Below are positions 1 to 5,250 of a stretch of 5,250 bases of DNA, piece after piece. How positions within the stretch are numbered: position 1 is the stretch's first letter; the number at the start of each line of letters is the position of its first letter. Made by a program: the position numbers and the translations under genes. This DNA is from Actinomycetota bacterium (GTDB taxonomy: Bacteria; Actinomycetota; Actinomycetes; JACCUZ01), in NCBI GenBank assembly GCA_030841245.1, contig JAVEDG010000410.1, positions 1 to 5,250 on the forward strand, written 5' to 3'. The notes under the pieces were generated by a model. The model saw only the letters and a list, made by a program, of their open reading frames with translations. It was not told the DNA's origin and made no database searches.

Positions 1-112
1 CCTCGGCCCGGGCGTGCATGCGGTCCAGCCGCGCCGCGCTGAACGACAGGTACCACCCGGCCACCAGCAGGACGACGAGCACGACCACGACCGTGGTCGA
101 GGGCATCGGCAT
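1..112 (-). CDS. N-terminal part of a membrane-anchored protein downstream of pimA (truncated by window edge)
   Basis: Only the first 37 codons are present. The frame starts at ATG (112-110), with a second ATG two codons later (106-104), and runs off the left edge. The peptide has a short polar start, then one hydrophobic helix at about residues 8-22 rich in Val and Leu and ending Gly-Trp-Tyr-Leu, followed by a charged stretch with an Arg-Leu-Asp-Arg motif around residues 28-31. This looks like a single N-terminal membrane anchor with a cytoplasmic or coiled-coil continuation. It begins 27 bases after the pimA stop on the same strand, so it is probably co-transcribed. In Mycobacterium the gene after pimA encodes a membrane protein with a Nudix domain; a similar protein here is inference, because the catalytic part lies outside the window. 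No good Shine-Dalgarno sequence precedes either ATG, so the exact start is uncertain. Confidence 0.7.
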   Translation of the reverse strand, partial: MPMPSTTVVVVLVVLLVAGWYLSFSAARLDRMHARAE

Positions 113-139
113 GCTGTGAGAGTAGGACGCCGGACGCCG

Positions 140-1294
140 TCAGCGGCGCAGCCGGTCGCGCCAGCCGCGGCTGTCCTCGCGGACCTCCCCCGCCCCGGCG
201 GCCGCCGTCTCGTACACCTCGACGATGTCCCCGACGATGCTCGACCAGTCGTATCTACGCACCCACGTGGCGGCCGCGTCGCGCATCGTTGCGCGCCGGT
301 CGGGGTCGTCGAGGAGGGCCACCAGCTCGGCCGCCAGGGCATCCACGTCACCTGCGGCGAACAGCCGCCCGACCCGGCCGCCGTCGAGCACCGCCCGGAA
401 GGAGTCGAGGTCGGAGGCGACGACCGGCGTCCCGGCCGACATCGCCTCGACCAGCACCACGCCGAAGCTCTCGCCGCCGAGATTGGGGGCGACGTAGACG
501 TCCGCCGTGCGCAGCAGCCGGGCCTTGTCGGAGTCGTCGGCCTGGCCGAGGAAGACCACCGCGTCGCGGACCCTCGACGAGAGGTGCTTGCTGACCTCCT
601 CGGCGTCGCCCCGGCCCACGACCAGCAGCCGCACGCCGGGGCGGGCCCGCAGCACCGCATCCATCGCGGCCAGCAGCGTCGGGAGGCCCTTGCGCGGTTC
701 GTCGAGCCGGCCGATGAACGCCAGCGTCCCGTCCCGCCCCGCCCACTCCGGCGCCGGCTCCGCCGAGGCGAACCGGTCGACGAACACCCCGTTCGGGATC
801 ACCACCGCGTCGCCCCCGATGTGGGCCACGACGGTGCGCCTCGCGTCCTCCGAGACCGCCACGCGAGCGGTGATCTTCTCCAGCGCAGGCTCCAGGATCG
901 GATAGGCCGCGGCCATCGCCCGGGAACGCAGGTTCGACGTGTGGAAGGTCGCCACGATCGGCCCGTTGGCCGCCCAGCAGGCCAGCACCGAGAGCGACGG
1001 GGTGACCGGCTCGTGGATGTGCAGCACGTCGAACGCCCCGTCGCGCAGCCAGCGGCGGACCCGGGTGGCCGAGATCGGCCCGAAGTTCACTCGTGCCACC
1101 GACCCGTTGTAGGGCACCCGCACGGCGCGTCCGGCCGGCACGACGTACGCCGGGACCCTGGTGTCCTCGTCAGCCGGCGCCAGGACCGACACCTCGTGCC
1201 CCCGCTCCAGCAGGACCTCGCTGAGGTCGCGGACGTGGTACTGCACGCCACCGGGGACGTCCCAGGAGTACGGGCAGACGACACCGACCCTCAT
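140..1294 (-). CDS. pimA: Phosphatidyl-myo-inositol alpha-mannosyltransferase PimA (GT4 family, GT-B fold)
   Basis: This 384-residue enzyme transfers mannose from GDP-mannose to the inositol 2-position of phosphatidylinositol, the first mannosylation in PIM synthesis, at the inner face of the plasma membrane. The N-terminal domain has the PGGVQ loop (Gly15-Gly16), Tyr9, the Tyr62-Asn63-Gly-Ser65 and Arg68 segment, and His118 in FHTS. The C-terminal nucleotide-sugar domain has GRLDEPRKG with Arg196 and Lys202, then the E-x7-E pair Glu275 and Glu283. Gly16, His118, Arg196 and Lys202 fall at the same numbers as the functional residues recalled for mycobacterial PimA, which supports both identity and start. 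The frame is open further upstream, but that part only shadows the acyltransferase gene; ATG 1294-1292 places the MRVGVVCPYSWD start correctly. No Shine-Dalgarno sequence precedes it. It starts 10 bases after the acyltransferase stop, so translation is probably coupled. A charged Arg-rich tail of about 20 residues ends the protein. Confidence 0.95.
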   Translation of the reverse strand: MRVGVVCPYSWDVPGGVQYHVRDLSEVLLERGHEVSVLAPADEDTRVPAYVVPAGRAVRVPYNGSVARVNFGPISATRVRRWLRDGAFDVLHIHEPVTPSLSVLACWAANGPIVATFHTSNLRSRAMAAAYPILEPALEKITARVAVSEDARRTVVAHIGGDAVVIPNGVFVDRFASAEPAPEWAGRDGTLAFIGRLDEPRKGLPTLLAAMDAVLRARPGVRLLVVGRGDAEEVSKHLSSRVRDAVVFLGQADDSDKARLLRTADVYVAPNLGGESFGVVLVEAMSAGTPVVASDLDSFRAVLDGGRVGRLFAAGDVDALAAELVALLDDPDRRATMRDAAATWVRRYDWSSIVGDIVEVYETAAAGAGEVREDSRGWRDRLRR

Positions 1295-1308
1295 CAGGAC
1301 ACGCTCAT
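1294..1308 (-). other. Four-codon frame bridging the acyltransferase stop and the pimA start
   Basis: On the minus strand the bases ATGAGCGTGTCCTGA read Met-Ser-Val-Ser-stop. The ATG (1308-1306) overlaps the acyltransferase stop as ATGA, and the TGA (1296-1294) shares one base with the pimA ATG as TGATG. Both overlap types are well-known re-initiation arrangements, and pimA itself lacks a Shine-Dalgarno sequence. The arrangement is seen directly; a role in carrying ribosomes from one gene to the next is inference. It may be chance in so short a stretch. Confidence 0.35.
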
Positions 1309-2213
1309 CGGTCGGTGTCGAGGTCGGCCGTCCACAGCGTCGCCAGCATGTGCCAGTCCTGGGGGTGGGCCCTGATGGCGGCCGAGAACACGTCGGCCAC
1401 ACCTTGGGTCATGGCGGTGACCTTCTCACGGGTCGGCCCGGAGGCCGGGGCGAGCACCTCGTCGTGGAAGTGGATGACCAGGCCGCGGGTCGGACCGGGT
1501 TCGTACCAGATGCTCACCGGGTGCAGGGCGGCACCGGTGCGCAGCGCCAGCAGGGCCGGGCCGGCCGGCAGCCGGGCCGCCTCCCCGAGCAACACCACCT
1601 CCAGGCCGGTGGCCCGCAGGTCGCGGTCCGCGAGCAACGGGACCAGCCGGGCGGACCGGAGCCGGTCGACCAGCGTCGCCGTGATCCCCTCCTGCCCGGT
1701 CAGCGGCAGGATCTCCATGCCCAGTCCCTCGCGGTACGCGAGGAACCGCGCGTACAACCGTTCCGGGCGCAGCCGCTCGGCCACCGTCACGACGGGTGCC
1801 CCGGTCAGTGCCGCCCACGCACCAGCGTGGTCCCAGTTGCCCATGTGCATCAGAGCCGCGACGACGCCTCGCCCCGCCCCGAGCGCGTCCCGCAGGTGGT
1901 GCTCGTTCTCCACCCGCACGGCCGAGACCACCCGATCGTGGTCCCAGTCGGGCAGCCGGAAGGCGTCGCACCAGTAGCGCAGGTAGGACCGCATCCCGGC
2001 CCGGGACAACGCCCTCATCTCGGCGGTCGAGGCATCGGGCCGGGCGCGCCGCAGGTTGCGCTCGAGCTGGCGGACCCGCAGGCCGTGGCGGCGCCACGCC
2101 AGGTCCGCGCCCACCCGGAACACGGCGTACGCCACCGACTCCGGCAGCCGCCGCACGGCTTCCCAGCCGAGGACGTAGCCGCGGTAGGCCAGTGCCGCGC
2201 CGATCCCGCTCAG
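1305..2213 (-). CDS. patA: Phosphatidylinositol mannoside acyltransferase, PatA-like (LPLAT/HtrB-type), probable CTG start
   Basis: This enzyme transfers a fatty acyl chain from acyl-CoA to the mannose of PIM1/PIM2 at the cytoplasmic membrane. With the CTG start it has 302 residues, a normal length for the family. It carries the acyltransferase H-x4-D motif in HMGNWD (His123, Asp128), a following Trp/Ala-rich helix, an Arg-rich ERLRPERLY block near 146-154, and the LLADRDL segment near 193-199 typical of this family. The N-terminal GYVLGWEAVRRLPE matches the usual family opening about 12 residues from the start. No ATG, GTG or TTG lies there. CTG 2213-2211 overlaps the pgsA TGA as CTGA and has GGAG five bases upstream. 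The alternatives are GTG at 2294, which adds 27 Arg/Ala/Gly-rich residues that shadow pgsA, and GTG at 2156, which removes the conserved opening. The symbol follows mycobacterial usage and is unrelated to putrescine aminotransferase. Product confidence is high; the start is less certain. Confidence 0.92.
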   Translation of the reverse strand: MSGIGAALAYRGYVLGWEAVRRLPESVAYAVFRVGADLAWRRHGLRVRQLERNLRRARPDASTAEMRALSRAGMRSYLRYWCDAFRLPDWDHDRVVSAVRVENEHHLRDALGAGRGVVAALMHMGNWDHAGAWAALTGAPVVTVAERLRPERLYARFLAYREGLGMEILPLTGQEGITATLVDRLRSARLVPLLADRDLRATGLEVVLLGEAARLPAGPALLALRTGAALHPVSIWYEPGPTRGLVIHFHDEVLAPASGPTREKVTAMTQGVADVFSAAIRAHPQDWHMLATLWTADLDTDR

Positions 2214-2821
2214 GGCAGCTCCGCCAGAGCCTGCCGGCGCACGGCGAGGGTCCGCTGCCCGATGGTCACGGTGCTGCCGACGGCCAGCGCCCACAGTGCC
2301 AGCGCCTGGACGTAGGGCACCCCGAGCCCGTCCAGGCCGGTGCAGACCAGGATGGCCACCAGCCGGTCCGCCCGCTCGGTGATCCCCACGTCGGCCGTCA
2401 TGCCGAGCCCCTCGGCGCGGGCCCGCGCGTAGGACACCACCGCACCGGAGGCCAGGCAGTACAGCGAGAGTCCGGCCAGCAGGAGGTCGTCGCCGGTGCC
2501 GGCGAAGTACATCACGAGGCCGCCGAAGACCGCGGCGTCGCCGACCCGGTCCAGCGTCGAGTCCAGCCAGGCGCCCCAACGGCTGGACCGCTCGGTCATC
2601 CGGGCCATGGTGCCGTCGATCAGGTCGGAGAAGACGAACAGCGTGATCACCACGGTGCCCCAGAAGAACTCGCCCCGGGGATAGAAGGCGAGCGCGCCGC
2701 CGGTCACCCCGAGGGTGCCGACCAGTGTCACGACATCCGGGCTCACGTGCCGTCGCACCAGGAACGCGGCGATCGGCCGGAAGATGCGCGTGAACAGCGC
2801 CCGGGCGAAGCGGTTGAGCAC
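2210..2821 (-). CDS. pgsA: Phosphatidylinositol phosphate synthase, CDP-alcohol phosphatidyltransferase family (PgsA1-like)
   Basis: This 203-residue integral membrane enzyme condenses CDP-diacylglycerol with inositol 3-phosphate to give phosphatidylinositol phosphate and CMP, the entry step to phosphatidylinositol and PIMs. The family signature D-x2-D-G-x2-A-R-x8-G-x3-D-x3-D is complete: Asp66, Asp69, Gly70, Ala73, Arg74, Gly83, Asp87, Asp91; the aspartates bind the metals. An amphipathic N-terminal helix (about 1-24) precedes roughly six membrane helices (near 30-47, 53-68, 96-107, 113-131, 153-164, 171-187). The SYARARAE segment (130-137) and ERADR (149-153) match the inositol-phosphate-side motifs of the actinobacterial enzymes and point away from phosphatidylglycerophosphate synthase. 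The following PIM genes point the same way. GTG 2821-2819 is chosen because GGGGA lies four bases upstream and the length matches mycobacterial PgsA1. The frame stays open far upstream, but that part has no good start with a ribosome site and looks non-coding. Confidence 0.92.
   Translation of the reverse strand: MLNRFARALFTRIFRPIAAFLVRRHVSPDVVTLVGTLGVTGGALAFYPRGEFFWGTVVITLFVFSDLIDGTMARMTERSSRWGAWLDSTLDRVGDAAVFGGLVMYFAGTGDDLLLAGLSLYCLASGAVVSYARARAEGLGMTADVGITERADRLVAILVCTGLDGLGVPYVQALALWALAVGSTVTIGQRTLAVRRQALAELP
2219..2222 (-). promoter_or_regulatory. Ribosome binding site for the acyltransferase CTG start
   Basis: GGAG inside the last codons of pgsA is followed by five bases and then CTG. 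This is the only recognisable Shine-Dalgarno sequence near the start that homology predicts, and it supports CTG over the neighbouring GTG codons. Ribosomes terminating at the overlapping pgsA stop would also be well placed to restart here. Confidence 0.5.
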
Positions 2822-2825
2822 GGTG

Positions 2826-2838
2826 TCCCCGATCGGGG
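2826..2838 (-). promoter_or_regulatory. pgsA ribosome binding site inside a 12-bp palindrome
   Basis: On the minus strand CCCCGATCGGGG (2838-2827) is a perfect palindrome, and its right half with the next A forms the Shine-Dalgarno sequence GGGGA, four bases before the GTG start. In the transcript the C and G runs could pair over a GAUC loop and hide the ribosome site. The sequence is directly visible; regulation through it is inference, since a four-pair stem with a tetraloop is only modestly stable. Confidence 0.45.
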
Positions 2839-2851
2839 TCGGCGATGAGCT

Positions 2852-2880
2852 GCTACGTCGTTGTGATGGGCGATCGTAGC
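2852..2880. repeat. Inverted repeat GCTACG-N17-CGTAGC in the divergent promoter region
   Basis: GCTACG at 2852-2857 and its reverse complement CGTAGC at 2875-2880 are separated by 17 bases. The right arm overlaps the candidate pgsA -10 element and the spacer covers the likely transcription start. Placement between divergent genes and over a promoter is what an operator would show, but six-base arms occur often by chance. Confidence 0.3.
2873..2878 (-). promoter_or_regulatory. Candidate -10 element of the pgsA operon promoter
   Basis: The minus strand reads GGCTACGAT. TACGAT fits the TANNNT consensus of principal-sigma promoters in actinobacteria and would give a 5' leader of about 45 bases before the pgsA GTG. 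No convincing -35 box lies 16-18 bases upstream; the closest sequence is TGCGCA. It is the best promoter candidate in the 165-bp intergenic region. I see no comparably good one for the divergent EF-G2 gene. Confidence 0.4.
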
Positions 2881-2972
2881 CAGCCCGCCGGCCTCCTGCG
2901 CACGGGTCTTGTGCCGTGGCCGTCGACGGGTGAAGGCTGCGAGGACCGATCCGCAGCGGGCCACCCCGCACT

Positions 2973-2978
2973 AGGAGG
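2973..2978 (+). promoter_or_regulatory. Strong ribosome binding site of the EF-G2 gene
   Basis: AGGAGG, a full match to the anti-Shine-Dalgarno complement, lies eight bases before the ATG at 2987. It fixes that start and suggests efficient translation, in contrast to the weak sites in the minus-strand cluster. Confidence 0.85.
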
Positions 2979-2986
2979 CGATCACG

Positions 2987-5137
2987 ATGGTCCAGACGAG
3001 CAGCCCCGCCGGAGCCGCCGGAGGTGCACCGGGGGCCGACCAGCCCGGCTCCATCCGCAACGTGGTGCTGGTCGGCCATTCCGGGTCCGGCAAGACCACC
3101 CTGGTCGAGGGGCTGCTTGCCGCGACCGGCGAGATCTCGCGGATGGGCCGGGTCGAGGACGGCACGACCGTGAGCGACTTCGACGAGGCCGAGCACCGCC
3201 AGCACCGCTCCGTCTCGCTTTCTCTGGCGCCGCTGCAGCACGGCGGCGTCAAGGTCAACCTGCTGGACACCCCCGGCTACGCCGACTTCGTGGGTGACCT
3301 GCGCGCCGGCCTGCGCGCGGCCGACGCCGCGCTGTTCGTCGTGTCGGCCGTGGACGGCGTCGACGGCGCCACCCAGATGCTCTGGGAGGAGTGCGCCTCC
3401 GTGGGCATGCCGAGGGCCGTGGTCGTCACCAAGCTCGACAAGGAGCGTGCCGAATTCGACGAGTCGGTCGCGGTCTGCCAGCGGGTGTTCGGCGCTGGCG
3501 TGCTCCCCCTCTACCTCCCGCTCGCGGGCGACGACGGCACCGCCGCCGGCCTGATCGGGCTGCTGTCCCAGAAGGTCGTGGACTACACCGGTGGTACGCG
3601 CACCGAGCGCGAGCCGGACGCCGAGCACCTGCCGCTGATCGAGACGGCTCGCAGCGCCCTGATCGAGGGGATCATCGCCGAGTCCGAGGACGAGTCGTTG
3701 ATGGACCGCTACCTCGAGGGCGAGGACATCGACCTGAAGGTGCTGATCGACGACCTCGAGACGGCCGTCGCCCGGGGCTCGTTCTACCCCGTGCTCGCGG
3801 CGGCTGCCCCGATCGGGCTGGGCACCGCTGAGCTGCTCGAGGTGATCACGCAGGGGTTCCCGTCGCCGCTGGAGCACGACGTACCCCCCGTCGCGTCTCC
3901 CGACGGGTCACCTGCCGGACCGTTGAGCTGCGACCCGGACGGCCCACTCGTGGCCGAAGTGGTCAAGACGACGACCGACCCCTACGTCGGGCGGATCTCG
4001 CTGGTGCGCGTGTTCTCCGGGACCCTGCGGCCCGACTCCACGCTGCACGTGTCGGGGCACTTCCTCGGTGACCGCGGCCACGAGGACCACGACGTCGACG
4101 AGCGGGTCGGTGCCGTGACGTCACCCCTCGGCAAGAACCAGCGCACCGTGTCGCAGTGCGTCGCCGGCGACATCTGCGCCGTCGCCAAGCTCACCCGCGC
4201 CGAGACCGGCGACACGCTCTCGGACAAGGACCAGCCGCTGCTCATGGAGCCATGGGTCATGCCCGAGCCGCTGCTGCCCGTCGCCGTGGTCGCCAAGTCG
4301 AAGGCCGACGAGGACAAGCTCTCGCAAGGCATCGGCCGACTGGTCGCAGAGGACCCGACGCTGCGGCTCGAGATGAATGCCGAGACCCACCAGCTGGTGC
4401 TCTGGTGCATGGGCGAGGCGCACCTCGACGTACTCCTGGACCGCCTGAAGAACCGCTACGGCGTCGACGTCGAGTCGGTGCCACTGCGCGTCCAGCTGCG
4501 CGAGACCTTCGCCGGGCAGGCCAAGGGTCACGGTCGCCACGTCAAGCAGTCCGGCGGGCACGGGCAGTACGCCGTGTGCGACATCACGGTCGAGCCACTG
4601 CCCTCGGGCTCGGGCTTCGAGTTCGTCGACAAGGTGGTCGGCGGTGCCGTCCCGCGGCAGTTCATCCCCTCGGTGGAGAAGGGCGTCCGGACCCAGATGG
4701 ATCGTGGCGTCGCCGCGGGCTACCCGGTGGTCGACATCCGGGTCACGTTGACCGACGGCAAGGCCCACTCGGTCGACTCGTCCGACATGGCCTTCCAGAC
4801 GGCCGGCGCGCTCGCTCTCAAGGAGGCCGCGAAGGCCACCCAGGTCCACCTGCTCGAGCCGGTGGACGACGTGTCGGTGCTGGTCTCGGACGAGTACGTC
4901 GGCTCGGTGATGAGCGACCTGTCGACCCGCCGCGGCCGGGTGACCGGCACCGAACCGGTCGGCATCGGACGCACCCTGGTGAAGGCCGACGTGCCCCAGA
5001 TCGAGATCACCCGGTACGCCGTGGACCTGCGCTCCCTCTCGCACGGGACCGGCACCTTCTCGCGGACCTACCTGCGCCACGAGCCCATGCCCAGCCACAT
5101 CGCCGCCAAGGTGCAGGCGGAGGCCGGGGAGCAGTGA
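2987..5137 (+). CDS. fusA2: Elongation factor G-like GTPase EF-G2 (FusA2 type)
   Basis: This 716-residue protein has the five-domain EF-G layout. After an Ala/Gly/Pro-rich leader (about 1-21) comes the G domain: P-loop GHSGSGKT (30-37), DTPGYADF (94-101) and TKLD (148-151). Domain II is at about 310-405, with an acidic/His stretch GHEDHDVDE (364-372). Domain III is at about 425-500 (CMGEAHLDVLLDRL), domain IV at about 505-615 (RETF at 505, KQSGGHGQY at 520-528, tip loop with His594 before SVDSS), and domain V from about 620 (LLEPV). Canonical EF-G has AHIDAGKT and DTPGHVDF. Here the P-loop Asp is Gly33, the switch II catalytic His is Tyr98, and the switch I Thr appears to be Ser77. This matches the EF-G2 branch rather than the housekeeping factor normally beside rpsL, rpsG and tuf. 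A mycobacterial EF-G2 is recalled to bind nucleotide without ribosome-stimulated hydrolysis. Its cellular role is unclear; the intact domain IV suggests ribosome binding. Confidence 0.94.
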   Translation: MVQTSSPAGAAGGAPGADQPGSIRNVVLVGHSGSGKTTLVEGLLAATGEISRMGRVEDGTTVSDFDEAEHRQHRSVSLSLAPLQHGGVKVNLLDTPGYADFVGDLRAGLRAADAALFVVSAVDGVDGATQMLWEECASVGMPRAVVVTKLDKERAEFDESVAVCQRVFGAGVLPLYLPLAGDDGTAAGLIGLLSQKVVDYTGGTRTEREPDAEHLPLIETARSALIEGIIAESEDESLMDRYLEGEDIDLKVLIDDLETAVARGSFYPVLAAAAPIGLGTAELLEVITQGFPSPLEHDVPPVASPDGSPAGPLSCDPDGPLVAEVVKTTTDPYVGRISLVRVFSGTLRPDSTLHVSGHFLGDRGHEDHDVDERVGAVTSPLGKNQRTVSQCVAGDICAVAKLTRAETGDTLSDKDQPLLMEPWVMPEPLLPVAVVAKSKADEDKLSQGIGRLVAEDPTLRLEMNAETHQLVLWCMGEAHLDVLLDRLKNRYGVDVESVPLRVQLRETFAGQAKGHGRHVKQSGGHGQYAVCDITVEPLPSGSGFEFVDKVVGGAVPRQFIPSVEKGVRTQMDRGVAAGYPVVDIRVTLTDGKAHSVDSSDMAFQTAGALALKEAAKATQVHLLEPVDDVSVLVSDEYVGSVMSDLSTRRGRVTGTEPVGIGRTLVKADVPQIEITRYAVDLRSLSHGTGTFSRTYLRHEPMPSHIAAKVQAEAGEQ

Positions 5138-5147
5138 GCCCGACTCG

Positions 5148-5250
5148 ATGACGATCGCGTTGCGCCGGGCCGCCCCGGAGGACGGCCCGGCAGTTGGCGA
5201 CCTCGTGGTCCGCGCACACGCTCAGCCCGCGGCCCCCGGGCGTTCGCCCT
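5148..5250 (+). CDS. N-terminal part of a probable GNAT-family N-acetyltransferase (truncated by window edge)
   Basis: Thirty-four codons are present from ATG 5148, ten bases after the EF-G2 stop. The opening MTIALRRAAPEDGPAVGDL has the pattern usual at the start of GNAT acetyltransferases: a first beta strand ending in an Arg pair, then Ala-x-Pro-Glu-Asp and an amphipathic helix. The acetyl-CoA binding motif would lie outside the window, so the assignment rests on the N-terminus only. No clear Shine-Dalgarno sequence precedes the ATG; translation may be coupled to EF-G2. Another family with a similar opening cannot be excluded. Confidence 0.55.
   Translation, partial: MTIALRRAAPEDGPAVGDLVVRAHAQPAAPGRSP
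5164..5191 (+). repeat. 9-bp perfect inverted repeat at the start of the GNAT-like gene
   Basis: GCCGGGCCG (5164-5172) and CGGCCCGGC (5183-5191) are exact reverse complements around a 10-base loop, beginning 26 bases after the EF-G2 stop. The hairpin would be strong, but no T-rich tract follows, so it does not look like a standard intrinsic terminator. It lies within codons 6-15 of the downstream frame and could be a by-product of GC-rich coding. Confidence 0.35.

Noticed and set aside
113..139. Possible terminator after pimA
   Set aside because: The 27-base gap has no stem followed by a T tract, and the next gene begins at once on the same strand, so read-through is more likely.
14..1375. 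A 453-codon plus-strand open frame opposite pimA
   Set aside because: It is rich in Arg, His, Pro and Gly with no recognisable domain and mirrors the codon pattern of pimA on the other strand. Long antisense frames are expected at this GC content.
2214..2294. GTG at 2294 as the acyltransferase start
   Set aside because: It would add 27 Arg/Ala/Gly-rich residues encoded wholly within pgsA, with no convincing Shine-Dalgarno sequence. It remains the choice a tool limited to ATG, GTG and TTG would probably make.
1161..2315. Plus-strand open frames of 220-384 codons opposite the acyltransferase
   Set aside because: There is no family resemblance. The minus strand has a complete acyltransferase with the H-x4-D motif, and the plus-strand peptides are Arg/Pro/Gln-rich shadows.
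2909..2936. Possible plus-strand promoter for EF-G2 (TTGTGC with TGAAGG 16 bases later)
   Set aside because: The -10 half does not fit TANNNT, so the match is too weak to call.
2822..3877. In-frame extension of pgsA upstream through the intergenic region and antisense to EF-G2
   Set aside because: The translated part is low-complexity and antisense to a clear GTPase domain. The GTG near 2973 has no ribosome site, and PgsA homology begins at about 2821.
4121..5098. A 325-codon minus-strand frame opposite the 3' half of EF-G2
   Set aside because: Its composition is typical of an antisense shadow (many Gly, Arg, His, Leu, Val). There is no domain or ribosome site, and EF-G2 on the other strand is intact.

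Overview
The window is a very GC-rich stretch from an actinobacterium. It carries the first steps of phosphatidylinositol mannoside (PIM) synthesis, a pathway characteristic of actinobacteria. Third-codon-position G/C bias is strong and uniform across all the genes called here. The gene set would fit a Nocardioidaceae-like or related high-GC actinomycete, but no taxonomic marker in the window fixes the genus, so that placement is inference.

Layout. On the minus strand, read right to left, is a tight cluster. It runs from pgsA (phosphatidylinositol phosphate synthase, 2210-2821) to a PatA-type phosphatidylinositol mannoside acyltransferase (1305-2213), then pimA (phosphatidyl-myo-inositol mannosyltransferase, 140-1294), then the first 37 codons of a membrane-anchored protein that leaves the window at its left edge (1-112). 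A 165-bp intergenic region (2822-2986) separates pgsA from a divergent plus-strand gene for an EF-G-like translational GTPase of the EF-G2 type (2987-5137). Ten bases after it begins a probable GNAT acetyltransferase (5148 to the right edge).

How the genes work together. PgsA condenses CDP-diacylglycerol with inositol phosphate to give phosphatidylinositol phosphate. After dephosphorylation to phosphatidylinositol, PimA adds the first mannose from GDP-mannose on the cytoplasmic face of the membrane. The acyltransferase then acylates that mannose to give Ac-PIM. The three enzymes therefore act in sequence on one lipid, and the order pgsA-acyltransferase-pimA matches the mycobacterial locus. 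The EF-G2 gene has no evident metabolic link to them; it shares only the divergent upstream region.

The most notable details are at the gene junctions. The acyltransferase has no ATG, GTG or TTG at the position its homology requires. A CTG that overlaps the pgsA stop as CTGA, preceded by GGAG, fits instead. Between the acyltransferase and pimA lies a four-codon frame whose start overlaps the upstream stop and whose stop overlaps the pimA start. The pgsA Shine-Dalgarno sequence sits inside a perfect 12-bp palindrome. EF-G2 lacks two residues that canonical EF-G uses for GTP hydrolysis. I found no CRISPR array, tRNA, rRNA, insertion sequence or phage gene, and no strong evidence for an undescribed multi-gene system.
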